A DNA stretch of 57,321 nucleotides from Verrucomicrobiales bacterium. Lineage in GTDB: Bacteria > Verrucomicrobiota > Verrucomicrobiia > Limisphaerales > SXTU01. This document shows, one piece after another, positions 18,222 to 26,526 of this stretch (within the stretch, counting starts at the first letter, position 1; each line of letters starts with the position of its first letter). The notes beneath the pieces are model-generated. The model was not told the origin of the DNA. It worked only from the letters and a program-made list of their open reading frames with translations, and ran no database searches. The DNA lies in contig SXTU01000167.1 of the NCBI GenBank assembly GCA_005791875.1, forward strand, positions 1 through 57,321. Direction: 5' to 3'. A program made the translations under genes and the position numbers.

Positions 18222-18472
18222 CGCTGAACGAAGTAGGACAGCGCGTCCCCGCCTGTCCTTCTGACTTCCAGCCCCGCTCAAGCGGCTGCTTCTGAATGGA
18301 GGTCAGGCAAGATGCGCTGACCTGCTTGGTGGCCCCGCAACCCGCGTCCACTCCGCGCCAATTCCCGCGCTGCCTTGCGCCTTGCAATCGCGTCCATCCT
18401 CGGCAGACAGTTTCGCCGTGCGAATTTCATCCGGCGGCAGACCGTCGCGATGAACGCAAACCGAAACACCTT

Positions 18473-19612
18473 ATGGAACTGACACGCACGGCCTACGGCA
18501 CCTGGAGCGGCGGACGCTACATGCACTTCGGCGAGGCCCTCACCGAGGAGCGCTACCTCGCCTGCATCCGCCACGCTTACGCTCAGGGCATCCGCACCTT
18601 CATGACGGCGGACGTTTACAGCAACGGCGAGGCGGACACGATGTTGGGCCGCGCGTTGCAGGGGATTCCCCGCGACAGCTATTGCCTCATCGGCATCATC
18701 GGCCACGACATCTACCCCGGGAAACGCGACGGCGCGAAGGGCTTCCTGCGCTTCACCGACGCGCGGCTGCGCAAGCCCGACCAATTCGCCAGCTACCTCC
18801 GCATGGCCGCCGAGAAGTCGCTCGAACGCATCGGCACCGACCGCTTCGACGCGCTTTATTTGCACAACCCCGACTCAGTCGGCTACAGCAGCGACGCTGC
18901 GTGGAAGGCCTTGGCCGCGCTGAAGGAAGCCAAGCTCACCAGCCGCCTTGGCATCGCGCCCGGGCCGGCGAACGGCTTCTCGCTCGACATCATTCAGTGC
19001 TTCGAGCGCTTCAGCGGGCTCGTGGACGAGGCGATGATTATCCTCGGCCCGATGGAGCCGTGGCCCGGCGGCTATGTCTTGCCGGCCGCGCAAAAGCATG
19101 GCGTGAAACTCATTGCGCGCGTGGTGGATTACGGCGGGTTGTTCCACGACGACGTGAAGCCCGGCCACGAGTTCGGCCACGGCGACCACCGCACGTTCCG
19201 CCCCGCCGGCTGGGTGGAGGCGGGCAACGCCAAGCTCGAACAGATGCGGCGCATCGCGGAGAAATACGGCATCACGCTCCTTCAACTCGCCTGTCTCTGG
19301 ACCCTCAGCCAGACGGCGGTCCACAGCGTCATCCCCACTCACATTCAGGAAGTCGGCGCGAGCAGCAAGGCCATCGAGACCAAGATCGCCGAGCTGGCTG
19401 CGTTGCCCGACCTCAAGCTCACCGCCGACGAGTGCGAGACCATCCGCCGCATCGGCGACAACAAGGGCTGCATGAACCTCAAGGGCGGCCATCCGGAATT
19501 CACCGGCGAGGCACAGCCTGACCAGTGGCCGTTGAATCCCAATCTGGAAGCCGTCGCCAAGCGCTGGGGTGTGGACCCGAAGCGCGACCTGACCTACGCC
19601 CACGCGGCGTGA
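18473..19612 (+). CDS. Aldo/keto reductase family protein
   Basis: 379 residues from ATG 18473 (MELTRTAYGTWSGGRYMHFG); 177 nt of in-frame upstream sequence has no family character. FMTADVYSNGEADTMLGRAL matches the catalytic Asp/Tyr segment, RIGTDRFDALYLHNPD the conserved His strand, and YGITLLQLACLW/HSVIPTHIQ the C-terminal cofactor region. It is an NAD(P)-dependent oxidoreductase of unknown substrate. The gap 18222-18472 holds a weak family E word (AGGACAGCGCGTCCCCGCC, about 18237-18255) and no gene. Confidence 0.85.
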   Translation: MELTRTAYGTWSGGRYMHFGEALTEERYLACIRHAYAQGIRTFMTADVYSNGEADTMLGRALQGIPRDSYCLIGIIGHDIYPGKRDGAKGFLRFTDARLRKPDQFASYLRMAAEKSLERIGTDRFDALYLHNPDSVGYSSDAAWKALAALKEAKLTSRLGIAPGPANGFSLDIIQCFERFSGLVDEAMIILGPMEPWPGGYVLPAAQKHGVKLIARVVDYGGLFHDDVKPGHEFGHGDHRTFRPAGWVEAGNAKLEQMRRIAEKYGITLLQLACLWTLSQTAVHSVIPTHIQEVGASSKAIETKIAELAALPDLKLTADECETIRRIGDNKGCMNLKGGHPEFTGEAQPDQWPLNPNLEAVAKRWGVDPKRDLTYAHAA

Positions 19613-19619
19613 GCGCGCC

Positions 19620-19716
19620 CCAGTAGGAGTCGACGTGAGGAGCCTCCGATCGAGTTCCCCGTTCTTAGTTTCGCGCTCCGTGTTCGAAGTGAGACTGCTT
19701 ACGTCGTCTCCTACGC
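19620..19716. repeat. Family C' inverted repeat (GTAGGAGTCGACGTGAGGAG)
   Basis: The left arm GTAGGAGTCGACGTGAGGAG begins at 19623; the right arm TTACGTCGTCTCCTAC ends at 19714 and is partly complementary to it. It occupies the gap between two convergent genes. Related sequence lies inside the nagB-like gene (48434) and the PVC dehydrogenase gene (51369). Confidence 0.65.
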
Positions 19717-20673
19717 GGGGAGGCGGAAGGTCTGCCCCACTTCCGCAAGCGCAAGCCTGCCCTTCTCTTTCGCCAGCGATGCCTGCATGCGTTCGATGGG
19801 TTCGTTCATCGGCTCGTCGCTGAGTTTGAAGGTCGCGTGATGCACGGGGATGATGTGCCGCGCGCCCGCCGCGTCCGCCATCTGCAAGGCTTCCTCCGGC
19901 GTGCAATGGCTGCGAATCCACGGGCGATATGCGCCGATGGACATGATGGCCGCGTCGAACGGCCCGCGGCTCCGCAGCGCCGCGAAGCGGTCCGTGTTCG
20001 CCGTGTCGCCGCCGAAGAGCAGCGCGCGGCCTTCGCGGCGGAGGATGTAGCCGCTGTAGCCGCGCTGCGTGTCGGTGCGCCAGCGCGCGCCCCAGTGCTT
20101 CACCTCGATGGCCTCGACGCGCAGCTCGCCCTTCGTCGTGCGCAGCGTGACGTGCTCACCCCACCGCAGTTCATGCGTCTCCGCGAAACGCTTCGGGCCG
20201 AAAATATCCGCCGTGGCATGCGCGGAGACGACGAGCGGCTTGCCCGGCAGCCGGCTCAAGGTCGGCATGTCCATGTGATCCAGATGCGCGTGCGAAAGCA
20301 GCACCACGTCAATTGGCGGCAGCTCGTTCACGCGCAGTGCGGGGGCAATGAAGCGCTTCGGGCCGAGCGTGCCGAGCCCGAGGCCAAGGCCGATGCGGTT
20401 GCCCAGCGCGGGGTCGGTGAGAATGGTGAGGCCGTGGAAGTTGAGCAACACGGTGGTGTGCCCCAGCCACGCGAGGGTGACTGCGTTCGTGTCCCAACTG
20501 GCGGGCGTGGGCTTGTGCGGCGCGGCTGCGATGTCGCGGTCCGCTTCGCGGAAGCGTTCGCGCAGGAAGCGTGCGGCCCAGACGTTCGAGGTGCGCAGCC
20601 ACCACCCGCCGACCGCGACGCCCGCAGCGGTAACGCCTCCGGCAATCAGGATTTTTCGGCGGTTGAAGCGCAC
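19711..20673 (-). CDS. MBL-fold metallo-hydrolase, UlaG/NAPE-PLD-like
   Basis: 320 residues. N-terminal NRRKILIAGGVTAAGVAVGGWWL is a twin-arginine-like or membrane-anchor segment. The zinc site is visible as LLSHAHLDHMD, with further ligands in GGDTANTD and VPVHHATF. LAWLGHTTVLLNFHG and LTDPALGNRI are typical of the UlaG-like branch, which includes lactonases and phospholipase-D-type enzymes. The product probably faces the periplasm. The specific substrate is unknown. Confidence 0.85.
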   Translation of the reverse strand: MRFNRRKILIAGGVTAAGVAVGGWWLRTSNVWAARFLRERFREADRDIAAAPHKPTPASWDTNAVTLAWLGHTTVLLNFHGLTILTDPALGNRIGLGLGLGTLGPKRFIAPALRVNELPPIDVVLLSHAHLDHMDMPTLSRLPGKPLVVSAHATADIFGPKRFAETHELRWGEHVTLRTTKGELRVEAIEVKHWGARWRTDTQRGYSGYILRREGRALLFGGDTANTDRFAALRSRGPFDAAIMSIGAYRPWIRSHCTPEEALQMADAAGARHIIPVHHATFKLSDEPMNEPIERMQASLAKEKGRLALAEVGQTFRLPA

Positions 20674-20864
20674 GGCGAGAGCTTCTCGTGGGGCGGCACA
20701 GTGTCAAGTGGGCCGGTGTCGGGATTGATGAACGCCACCTTCCAATCACCTTCGGGAAGTGCGATGACCAGCTCCCTGCCAATCGGATCACCGAGGCCGG
20801 TCTCCGTGACCTCGCGGGCGTCGGCGAGGTAGAGCGCATACTCATTACCTTCAACGCCGAGCAC
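20646..20864 (-). pseudogene. Remnant of a glycoside-hydrolase-type C-terminal domain
   Basis: The short frame translates to NEYALYLADAREV, IGRELVIALPEGDWKVAFINPDTG and a low-quality end. This resembles the closing beta-sandwich of secreted glycoside hydrolases (ALPEG-W-V...P-TG). The sequence overlaps the first codons of the MBL gene by 28 nt and has no matching upstream domain, so it looks like a decayed gene end. The opposite strand is also open here, so the assignment is uncertain. Confidence 0.35.
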
Positions 20865-21119
20865 CGAGACTACGACGTGCTGGCGAAGATTTTGGAAGGT
20901 CCGAAAGCAACGAAAGATGGCGAGAAGAAAGGAAAGTGACCCGCCTGGTTTCGGAACTCGGTGGCGATGGTGGAGCTGGCGGTTTTTCTATCGCCCCGCT
21001 GGCATTCGGCAATCAACCGTGACCGGATGTCGGTGCAGGGCCGATCGTTCCGCCGATGACAAACTCGGCGGGGGTGAGCGTTTGCTTCAGGTCCCGGCGT
21101 CCCCGGCTCACCGCCACCG

Positions 21120-21597
21120 CCCAGCGCATGACGCGGCGGATTACCGGCTGCGCCGCAAAGTTGAGGTTCGAAATTGGCTTACAGCCAGTCAGTCCACCTA
21201 CATGGCGCTGGATCCGGAAATGATACGTTGTCTGGCTAAGAGGATTTCAACCAACTTGGCACCGGGCGAGGTGTTAGAAGTCCATGCCGTGGTCTCCCTC
21301 AACGGGCGACCAAGCCAGCCGATGGTGCGCCTCACCGCGGACAGTGGCGGAACTTTCGATGCTTCAGCGGACATGTTGTTTTGTTCAAGTAACTGGGTTG
21401 TGAGGGCCGGTGCCGCTCACGCCGCCTAGGCTGGGGAGGAAAAGGGCATCCGGCAGGTTGCTGACTTGGTTAGGTTTCTGCCGCCTGAAGGCCGCGCTCT
21501 TCGCCATCGGCTGGTGTCTAACGAGCATGGGGTGCCCGTGTGTGGGATGCGGATGACAAAGGATCTCTGGGGCGAAGTGGCTTTCCTTACCAACTGA
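21120..21597 (+). pseudogene. Frameshifted gene remnant, possibly HTTM/gamma-carboxylase-like
   Basis: Frame 1 (about 21140-21370) reads RKVEVRNWLTASQSTYMALDPEMIR and EVLEVHAVVSLNGRPSQPMV. This is the pattern near the C-terminus of bacterial HTTM/vitamin-K-carboxylase-like proteins (EV-A-V-VSLNGRP-Q). From about 21437 another frame carries GIRQVADLVRFLPPEGRALRH and ends KDLWGEVAFLTN at a TGA at 21595-21597. Neither part has a proper start. I read this as gene debris; the two parts may come from different genes. The surrounding 20940-21628 stretch contains nothing else I recognise. Confidence 0.38.
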
Positions 21598-21628
21598 ATT
21601 ACCGATTGAAACGGGCAGTCATCTAAAC

Positions 21629-24493
21629 GTGTTCCGTGCTGAAAATTCACCGTTCAGTCTCACCGCGCAAAGTTTGTCCGCCGTCATCCTTCTGGCGGCG
21701 ACTTCGCTTACAGCCGCCACTGCCAACAAGCCAGCGGCGACCGGCCCGCTGACGTTTGAGAAGGACATCCGACCCATTCTCAAGGCGAATTGCTTCCATT
21801 GTCACGGTGAGGACGGCAAGACCAAGGGCGGCCTCGACGCGCGCCTCCGCCATCTCCTCGCGAAGGGCGGCGAACACGGCACGGCCATCGTCCCCGGCAA
21901 GCCGGAGAAGAGTTCGCTCTTCACCATGGTCCGCGATGGCGAGATGCCGAAGGGCGAGGGCAAGAAACTCGCGAAAGAGCAGGTTGAAATCATCCGCCAG
22001 TGGATTGCCGGTGGTGCAAAGGTCGCGCGCGCGGAGCCTGCAAAGCCAGGCGCTGCCGATGAGTTCACGCCAGAGGAGCGGGCGCATTGGGCGTTTCAAG
22101 CGGTGAAGAGGCCGCAAGTTCCAAGTGTTCAGTCTTCAGTGTTCAGTGTTCAGTCAGGCAACGGACGCAGCGGCTCCTCACTGAATACTGAACACGGGAA
22201 ACTGAATACTTCCGGCCCTCCCCACGCGATTGACGCCTTCATTGGTCAGAAACTCTCCGCCGCCAAACTCACCTTCTCCCCGCCCGCCGACCGCGCCACG
22301 CTCATCCGCCGCGCGAGCTTTGACCTGCTCGGCCTGCCGCCGTCGCCGGCGGAGGTCGAGGCGTTCGAGAAAGACACTTCGGCCGACGCCTACGAGAAGC
22401 TGCTCGACCGCCTGCTCGCCTCGCCGCACTACGGCGAGCGTTGGGGTCGGCACTGGCTCGACATCGCGGGTTACGCGGACTCCGACGGCTACACGGATGC
22501 CGACACCGAGCGCAAGTGGGCCTGGCAATACCGCGACTACGTCATCCGCTCGCTCAACGCGGACAAGCCGTTCAACCAGTTCATCGTCGAGCAACTCGCG
22601 GGCGACGAGTTGGTGAAGCCGCCGCTGAAGAACATTTCCTCCGCAGACGTGGACAAACTTACCGCCACCGGCTTCCTCCGCATGGCTCCCGACGGCACGG
22701 CGAACGCGGGCGTCGAGCCGAAGGTCGCGCGCAACGCGGTTGTCGCGGACACCATCAAGGTGGTTTCCAGTTCGTTGCTCGGTGTGACGGTCGGTTGCGC
22801 GCAATGCCACAATCACAAGCACGACCCGATTCCGCAGGCGGACTACTACCGGATGCGTGCTGTGTTCGAGCCGGGCTTCGACCTTCGCACCTGGCGCACG
22901 CCCAATGCCCGGCTTGTCTCGCTCATGTCAGACGAAGCGCGCGCGAAGGCCGCCGAGGTGGAGAAGGAGGCGAAGGTCATCGAGGACGCGCGGCTCAAGC
23001 AGCAGGATGAGTTCATCAACGAGGTGCTGGAAAAGGAGTTGCTCAAGCGGCCCGAGGAACTGCGCGCGCCGCTGCGCGAGGCTTACAAAACTGTCGTCGC
23101 CAAACGCACGCCCGCGCAGGTGAAGCTGCTCAAGGAGCACCCGACGGTGATGCAACTCAGCCCCGGCTCGCTCTATCTCTACGAGCAGAAGAAGGCCGAC
23201 GAGCTGAAGAAAAAGACCGACGAGGCGGCGAAGATTCGCGAGAAGAAACCGGCCGAGCAATTCATCCCCGTCTTCAACGAGGTCGTCGCCGCTGGCGCGA
23301 AGGTGGAACCGGCTCCGACGTTCTTGTTCCATCGCGGCGACCCCGACCAGCCGAAGCAAGCGCTCAAGCCCGGTGACTTGAGCATCCTCGCCGCGCTGCG
23401 CCCGGTGGACTTGCCGGAGAAAGACGCCACGCTGCCGACCAGCGGCCGTCGCCTCGCCTACGCCCGCGCGCTCACCGACGGAACGCACCCGCTCACGTCG
23501 CGCGTGCTGGTGAACCGCGTGTGGCTGCACCACTTCGGCCGCGGCATCGTGGCGTCACCCTCCGACTTCGGCACGCTGGGCGAGCGGCCATCGCACCCCG
23601 AGTTGCTCGACTGGCTGGCGAGCGAGTTCGTGGCGCAGGGGTGGAGCTTGAAGAAGTTGCACCGGCTGGTGATGGCGAGCGCGGCTTACAGGCAGGCGTC
23701 TGGGACAAGTAATCTGTATTCAGTATCTAGTGTTCAGTCGGGCAAAGGCGGCTCTTCGGCTTCCGGCAAGAAACTGAAGACTGACTTGCTGAACACTGAA
23801 TACTCCCGCGCCGCCGCCCTCGACCCCGATGTGAAGTTGCTCTGGCGCTACCCCATCCGCCGCCTCGACGCTGAACAGCTTCGCGACGCGCAGCTCTCCG
23901 TGAGTGGCAAGCTCAACCCGAAAGCCGGCGGCGCGCCCGTGCCCATCATGACCGACGAGACCGGCCAAGTCGTCGTGGGGGTGAACACCGACGACACGGC
24001 GGGCCGGCCCAGCGGGAAGTTTGTGGGGCTGAACGGCGAGGAGTTCCGGCGGAGCCTTTACGTGCAGATGCGCCGCAGCAAGCCGCTCGGCCTGATGGAA
24101 ACCTTTGACGCGCCGCGCATGGAGCCGAACTGCGAGCTGCGCAACGCCTCGACCGTCGCGCCGCAATCGCTCGCGCTGATGAACGGCGAGTTCGCGCTCG
24201 CACAGGCAAAGTTCTTCGCAGAACGCGTGGCGAAGGAAGCCGGCGACTCGACCGACGAATCCAAGGTGTCGCGTGCGTGGCAGCTTGCCTTCTGCCGCCG
24301 CCCGAACAGCACGGAGATGAGCGACGCGCTCGCCTTCCTCACGAAGCAGCGCGCCCACTTCACCGCGAACACGCCAAAGTCCGCTCCCACTGGCAAGGGC
24401 AAGGAGCCATTGCCTGCGAACGCCGAAGAGCACGCGCTCACGGGGCTGTGTCAGGCGCTGCTGACTGCGAACCGGTTCCTCTACGTGGAGTGA
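21629..24493 (+). CDS. PSCyt1-DUF1549-DUF1553 heme-binding protein with two repeat-derived inserts
   Basis: 954 residues with a GTG start and signal peptide ([17 protein letters not shown]). A PSCyt1 cytochrome domain has heme site CFHCHG near residue 57; DUF1549 covers about 200-410 and includes [16 protein letters not shown]1553 runs from about 600 to the end. This domain set is a hallmark of PVC bacteria and acts outside the inner membrane; electron-transfer or polysaccharide-oxidation roles are proposed but unproven. Residues about 165-197 ([14 protein letters not shown]...[11 protein letters not shown]) and 695-728 ([10 protein letters not shown]...LLNTEY) come from heptad inverted repeats inserted in frame at domain borders. 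The usual DUF1501 partner is not next to it. Confidence 0.93.
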   Translation: MFRAENSPFSLTAQSLSAVILLAATSLTAATANKPAATGPLTFEKDIRPILKANCFHCHGEDGKTKGGLDARLRHLLAKGGEHGTAIVPGKPEKSSLFTMVRDGEMPKGEGKKLAKEQVEIIRQWIAGGAKVARAEPAKPGAADEFTPEERAHWAFQAVKRPQVPSVQSSVFSVQSGNGRSGSSLNTEHGKLNTSGPPHAIDAFIGQKLSAAKLTFSPPADRATLIRRASFDLLGLPPSPAEVEAFEKDTSADAYEKLLDRLLASPHYGERWGRHWLDIAGYADSDGYTDADTERKWAWQYRDYVIRSLNADKPFNQFIVEQLAGDELVKPPLKNISSADVDKLTATGFLRMAPDGTANAGVEPKVARNAVVADTIKVVSSSLLGVTVGCAQCHNHKHDPIPQADYYRMRAVFEPGFDLRTWRTPNARLVSLMSDEARAKAAEVEKEAKVIEDARLKQQDEFINEVLEKELLKRPEELRAPLREAYKTVVAKRTPAQVKLLKEHPTVMQLSPGSLYLYEQKKADELKKKTDEAAKIREKKPAEQFIPVFNEVVAAGAKVEPAPTFLFHRGDPDQPKQALKPGDLSILAALRPVDLPEKDATLPTSGRRLAYARALTDGTHPLTSRVLVNRVWLHHFGRGIVASPSDFGTLGERPSHPELLDWLASEFVAQGWSLKKLHRLVMASAAYRQASGTSNLYSVSSVQSGKGGSSASGKKLKTDLLNTEYSRAAALDPDVKLLWRYPIRRLDAEQLRDAQLSVSGKLNPKAGGAPVPIMTDETGQVVVGVNTDDTAGRPSGKFVGLNGEEFRRSLYVQMRRSKPLGLMETFDAPRMEPNCELRNASTVAPQSLALMNGEFALAQAKFFAERVAKEAGDSTDESKVSRAWQLAFCRRPNSTEMSDALAFLTKQRAHFTANTPKSAPTGKGKEPLPANAEEHALTGLCQALLTANRFLYVE
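22121..22217. repeat. Heptad inverted repeat in the DUF1549/1553 gene, copy 1
   Basis: The left arm parses as TTCAGTC TTCAGTG and on (four units in all). The right arm parses as ACTGAAT ACTGAAC followed by ACGGGAA and ACTGAAT. The arms are complementary around a 30-nt core (AACGGACGCAGCGGCTCC). The whole is translated in frame between PSCyt1 and DUF1549. Confidence 0.85.
23711..23812. repeat. Heptad inverted repeat in the DUF1549/1553 gene, copy 2
   Basis: The left arm is TATTCAG TATCTAG, then TGTTCAG; the right arm is CTGAAGA CTGACTT, then GCTGAAC and ACTGAAT. The words are the same as in copy 1 but the core differs (GGCTCTTCGGCTTCCGG). It is in frame, at a loop within DUF1553. Confidence 0.82.
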
Positions 24494-24563
24494 GGTCGAG
24501 CGTGCGTGCTCGCCGAGGCGCTTGACCTTTCGCGAGACCGCGAGAATTTTCTCCCCACTGCCT

Positions 24564-25439
24564 ATGAAAGCCATGCTGCACCGCCAGCCAGTCGCCCGGG
24601 CTGGGTTTACCCTCATCGAACTGCTGGTGGTTATCGCCATCATCGCCATTCTGGCCGGGATGCTCCTGCCCGCCCTCGGCAAGGCCAAGGAAAAGGCGCA
24701 CCAGACCAAATGTCTAAACGGCAATCGTCAGCTTGGAATGGCTACCGCGATCTACTGTGGCGACAACGACGACAAGTATTTCCGCGGCCGAGACATCAAC
24801 GGGGCGAACGGTGCGGGCGGCGTGGCCACCGCGAACCAGCCCGACGCATGGCATGTCGTGATGGCACCCTACGTCGGAGTCAAGGTCGTGAACGCCCAGA
24901 CCGTGGTTCCGATTTACCTCTGCCCTAAGGACCAGACCTCCGAGCCGGCCGCCGTCTGGGTCGGCTCCAGCTACCGCGCCAACGAACACGTCTTCCGCTA
25001 CGCGCCCACCAGAACCGACGCAACCACGACCGCCGCCATTAACCGCTATCCGACCCCGCTGCGCAGCACTGGCATCAGCCAGCCAGCCTCGATCTTGATG
25101 ATGATCGAAAAGAGCAAGTCGAACATGGCGTATCAGTGGCAGCAGAACAATTTGGAGAACCAGCGGCAGGGGTGAAACACGCCGAACGCGAACGGCAAAT
25201 TCAACTACTCAGGCACCACCCGCCACAAGCACGGCTCCACGACCTACGCGGCAGACGGACACGCAGAGACGCTCCGGCTTCCCCCTTACCTGCCCAACAG
25301 TCCCGTGCCGGCGGACATGGAAGACATGGGCGATGTTCGGGGCAACGTGACCGGCGGAGGAACCGGCGTCGTGAACAACTTCGTCTCCACGCGCGCCAAG
25401 CTCTTCATGCGCGAAGCCCCCTCCTGGCCCGGCTTCTGA
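24564..25439 (+). pseudogene. Type II secretion-like pseudopilin (H-X9-DG) interrupted by in-frame TGA
   Basis: From ATG 24564 the protein starts with the prepilin cleavage/methylation motif [25 protein letters not shown], then a pilin body ([24 protein letters not shown]). Translation stops at TGA 25173-25175 after 203 residues. The same frame continues for 88 codons: TPNANGKFNYSG, then RHKHGSTTYAADGH with the family's H-X9-DG motif, to a second TGA at 25437-25439. The intact gene would encode about 291 residues, with Trp likely at the lost codon (QG-W-NTPN). It is either a nonsense mutant, a base-call error, or a read-through product. These pseudopilins are highly multiplied in PVC genomes. 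Confidence 0.88.
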
Positions 25440-25453
25440 CCGCGTGACGCGGC

Positions 25454-26371
25454 TCAAGCCAGTTTCTGCCACGCCTTCGACTCGTGGCCGAAGTGGAACT
25501 TTTCCGGGTGCAGCATCTCAGCGAGGATTTCCAGCGACTGGACCAGGCGCGGCCCGGGGCGGTTGAAGTAGGCGCTGCCATCGCACGCGAACACGCGGCG
25601 TTTGCGCACGGCCTTGAGATCACCCCAGCCGGGCTTGTGCAACAGCGAGGCCATCTCGCTCCGCGTGCGCGCAAGGTCGAAGCCGCACGGCATCGCGATG
25701 ATCACGTCCGGGTCGGCGGCACGGAGTTCATCCCAACGGAGCTTGCCCGTGTGCTTCCCGGACTCGCCGAAAAGATTCCTTCCACCCGCAAGCTCGACAA
25801 GCTCCGGCACCCAGTTGCCCGCGCCCATCAGCGGGTCGAGCCATTCGAGGCACGCGACCGACGGGCGTTGAAGCAGGCACGACTTCTCGATCACGTCCAC
25901 GCAGCGGTTCTTGAGCGGGCGCAGCACCTCGCGTCCGTGCTCGGACACGCCGAGCACAGCGGCGACGCGACGCATGTCCTCCCACATGTCCGCGAGCCGG
26001 TGCGGCGTGAGCGAGAGGATTTGCGGAGGCGTGCCGGGCCAGTTGCCCAGAGCCTTCGCCACGTCCGCCTCGCTGACCGCGCACACATCGCACTGCGATT
26101 GAGTGATGATGAGGTCTGGCTTCATCTCCTGCATCAGCCGCGTGTTCAGCCGGTAGATCGAGAGCGACGCGCCAAGGAGGTTGTTGATCTGATCGTCAAT
26201 CTGCCGGCTCGTTGCGTTGGGCAGCAGCTTGGACTCCGTGCAAACCGGCAGGCTCGTCACCTCGACGGGATAATCACACTCGTGCGAGCGCCCCACCAAC
26301 TGACGGCCGCAGCCCAGCGCGCAGACCATCTCGGTCGCGCTTGGCAGCAGGGAAATGATGCGTCGGCTCAT
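25454..26371 (-). CDS. Cobalamin/corrinoid-binding protein, BtuF-like fold
   Basis: 305 residues. RIISLLPSATEMVCALGCGRQLVGRSHECDYP is the standard start of helical-backbone metal-receptor proteins. LIITQSQCDVCAVS, ACLEWLDPLMGAGNWVPELVELAGG and IIAMPCGFDLART match the cytosolic cobalamin-binding branch. There is no signal peptide, so it is probably not the periplasmic component of an importer; no permease or ATPase adjoins. Binding of B12 or a related corrinoid is inferred from family only. Confidence 0.8.
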   Translation of the reverse strand: MSRRIISLLPSATEMVCALGCGRQLVGRSHECDYPVEVTSLPVCTESKLLPNATSRQIDDQINNLLGASLSIYRLNTRLMQEMKPDLIITQSQCDVCAVSEADVAKALGNWPGTPPQILSLTPHRLADMWEDMRRVAAVLGVSEHGREVLRPLKNRCVDVIEKSCLLQRPSVACLEWLDPLMGAGNWVPELVELAGGRNLFGESGKHTGKLRWDELRAADPDVIIAMPCGFDLARTRSEMASLLHKPGWGDLKAVRKRRVFACDGSAYFNRPGPRLVQSLEILAEMLHPEKFHFGHESKAWQKLA

Positions 26372-26526
26372 GACTGAATGAGCGTGAGGCTACAAATGCC
26401 CGCCCGCGCTTCCCAGCGGAAAGACAGCGGTGCGCCGGGTCCGGGGCGCGAAGCGCGTCGCGGTGCCCGTGCTGGCGACTCCGCCTGAACGCCGCCGCCC
26501 GCCTCGGCGTCGAGACATCCGTTGCC

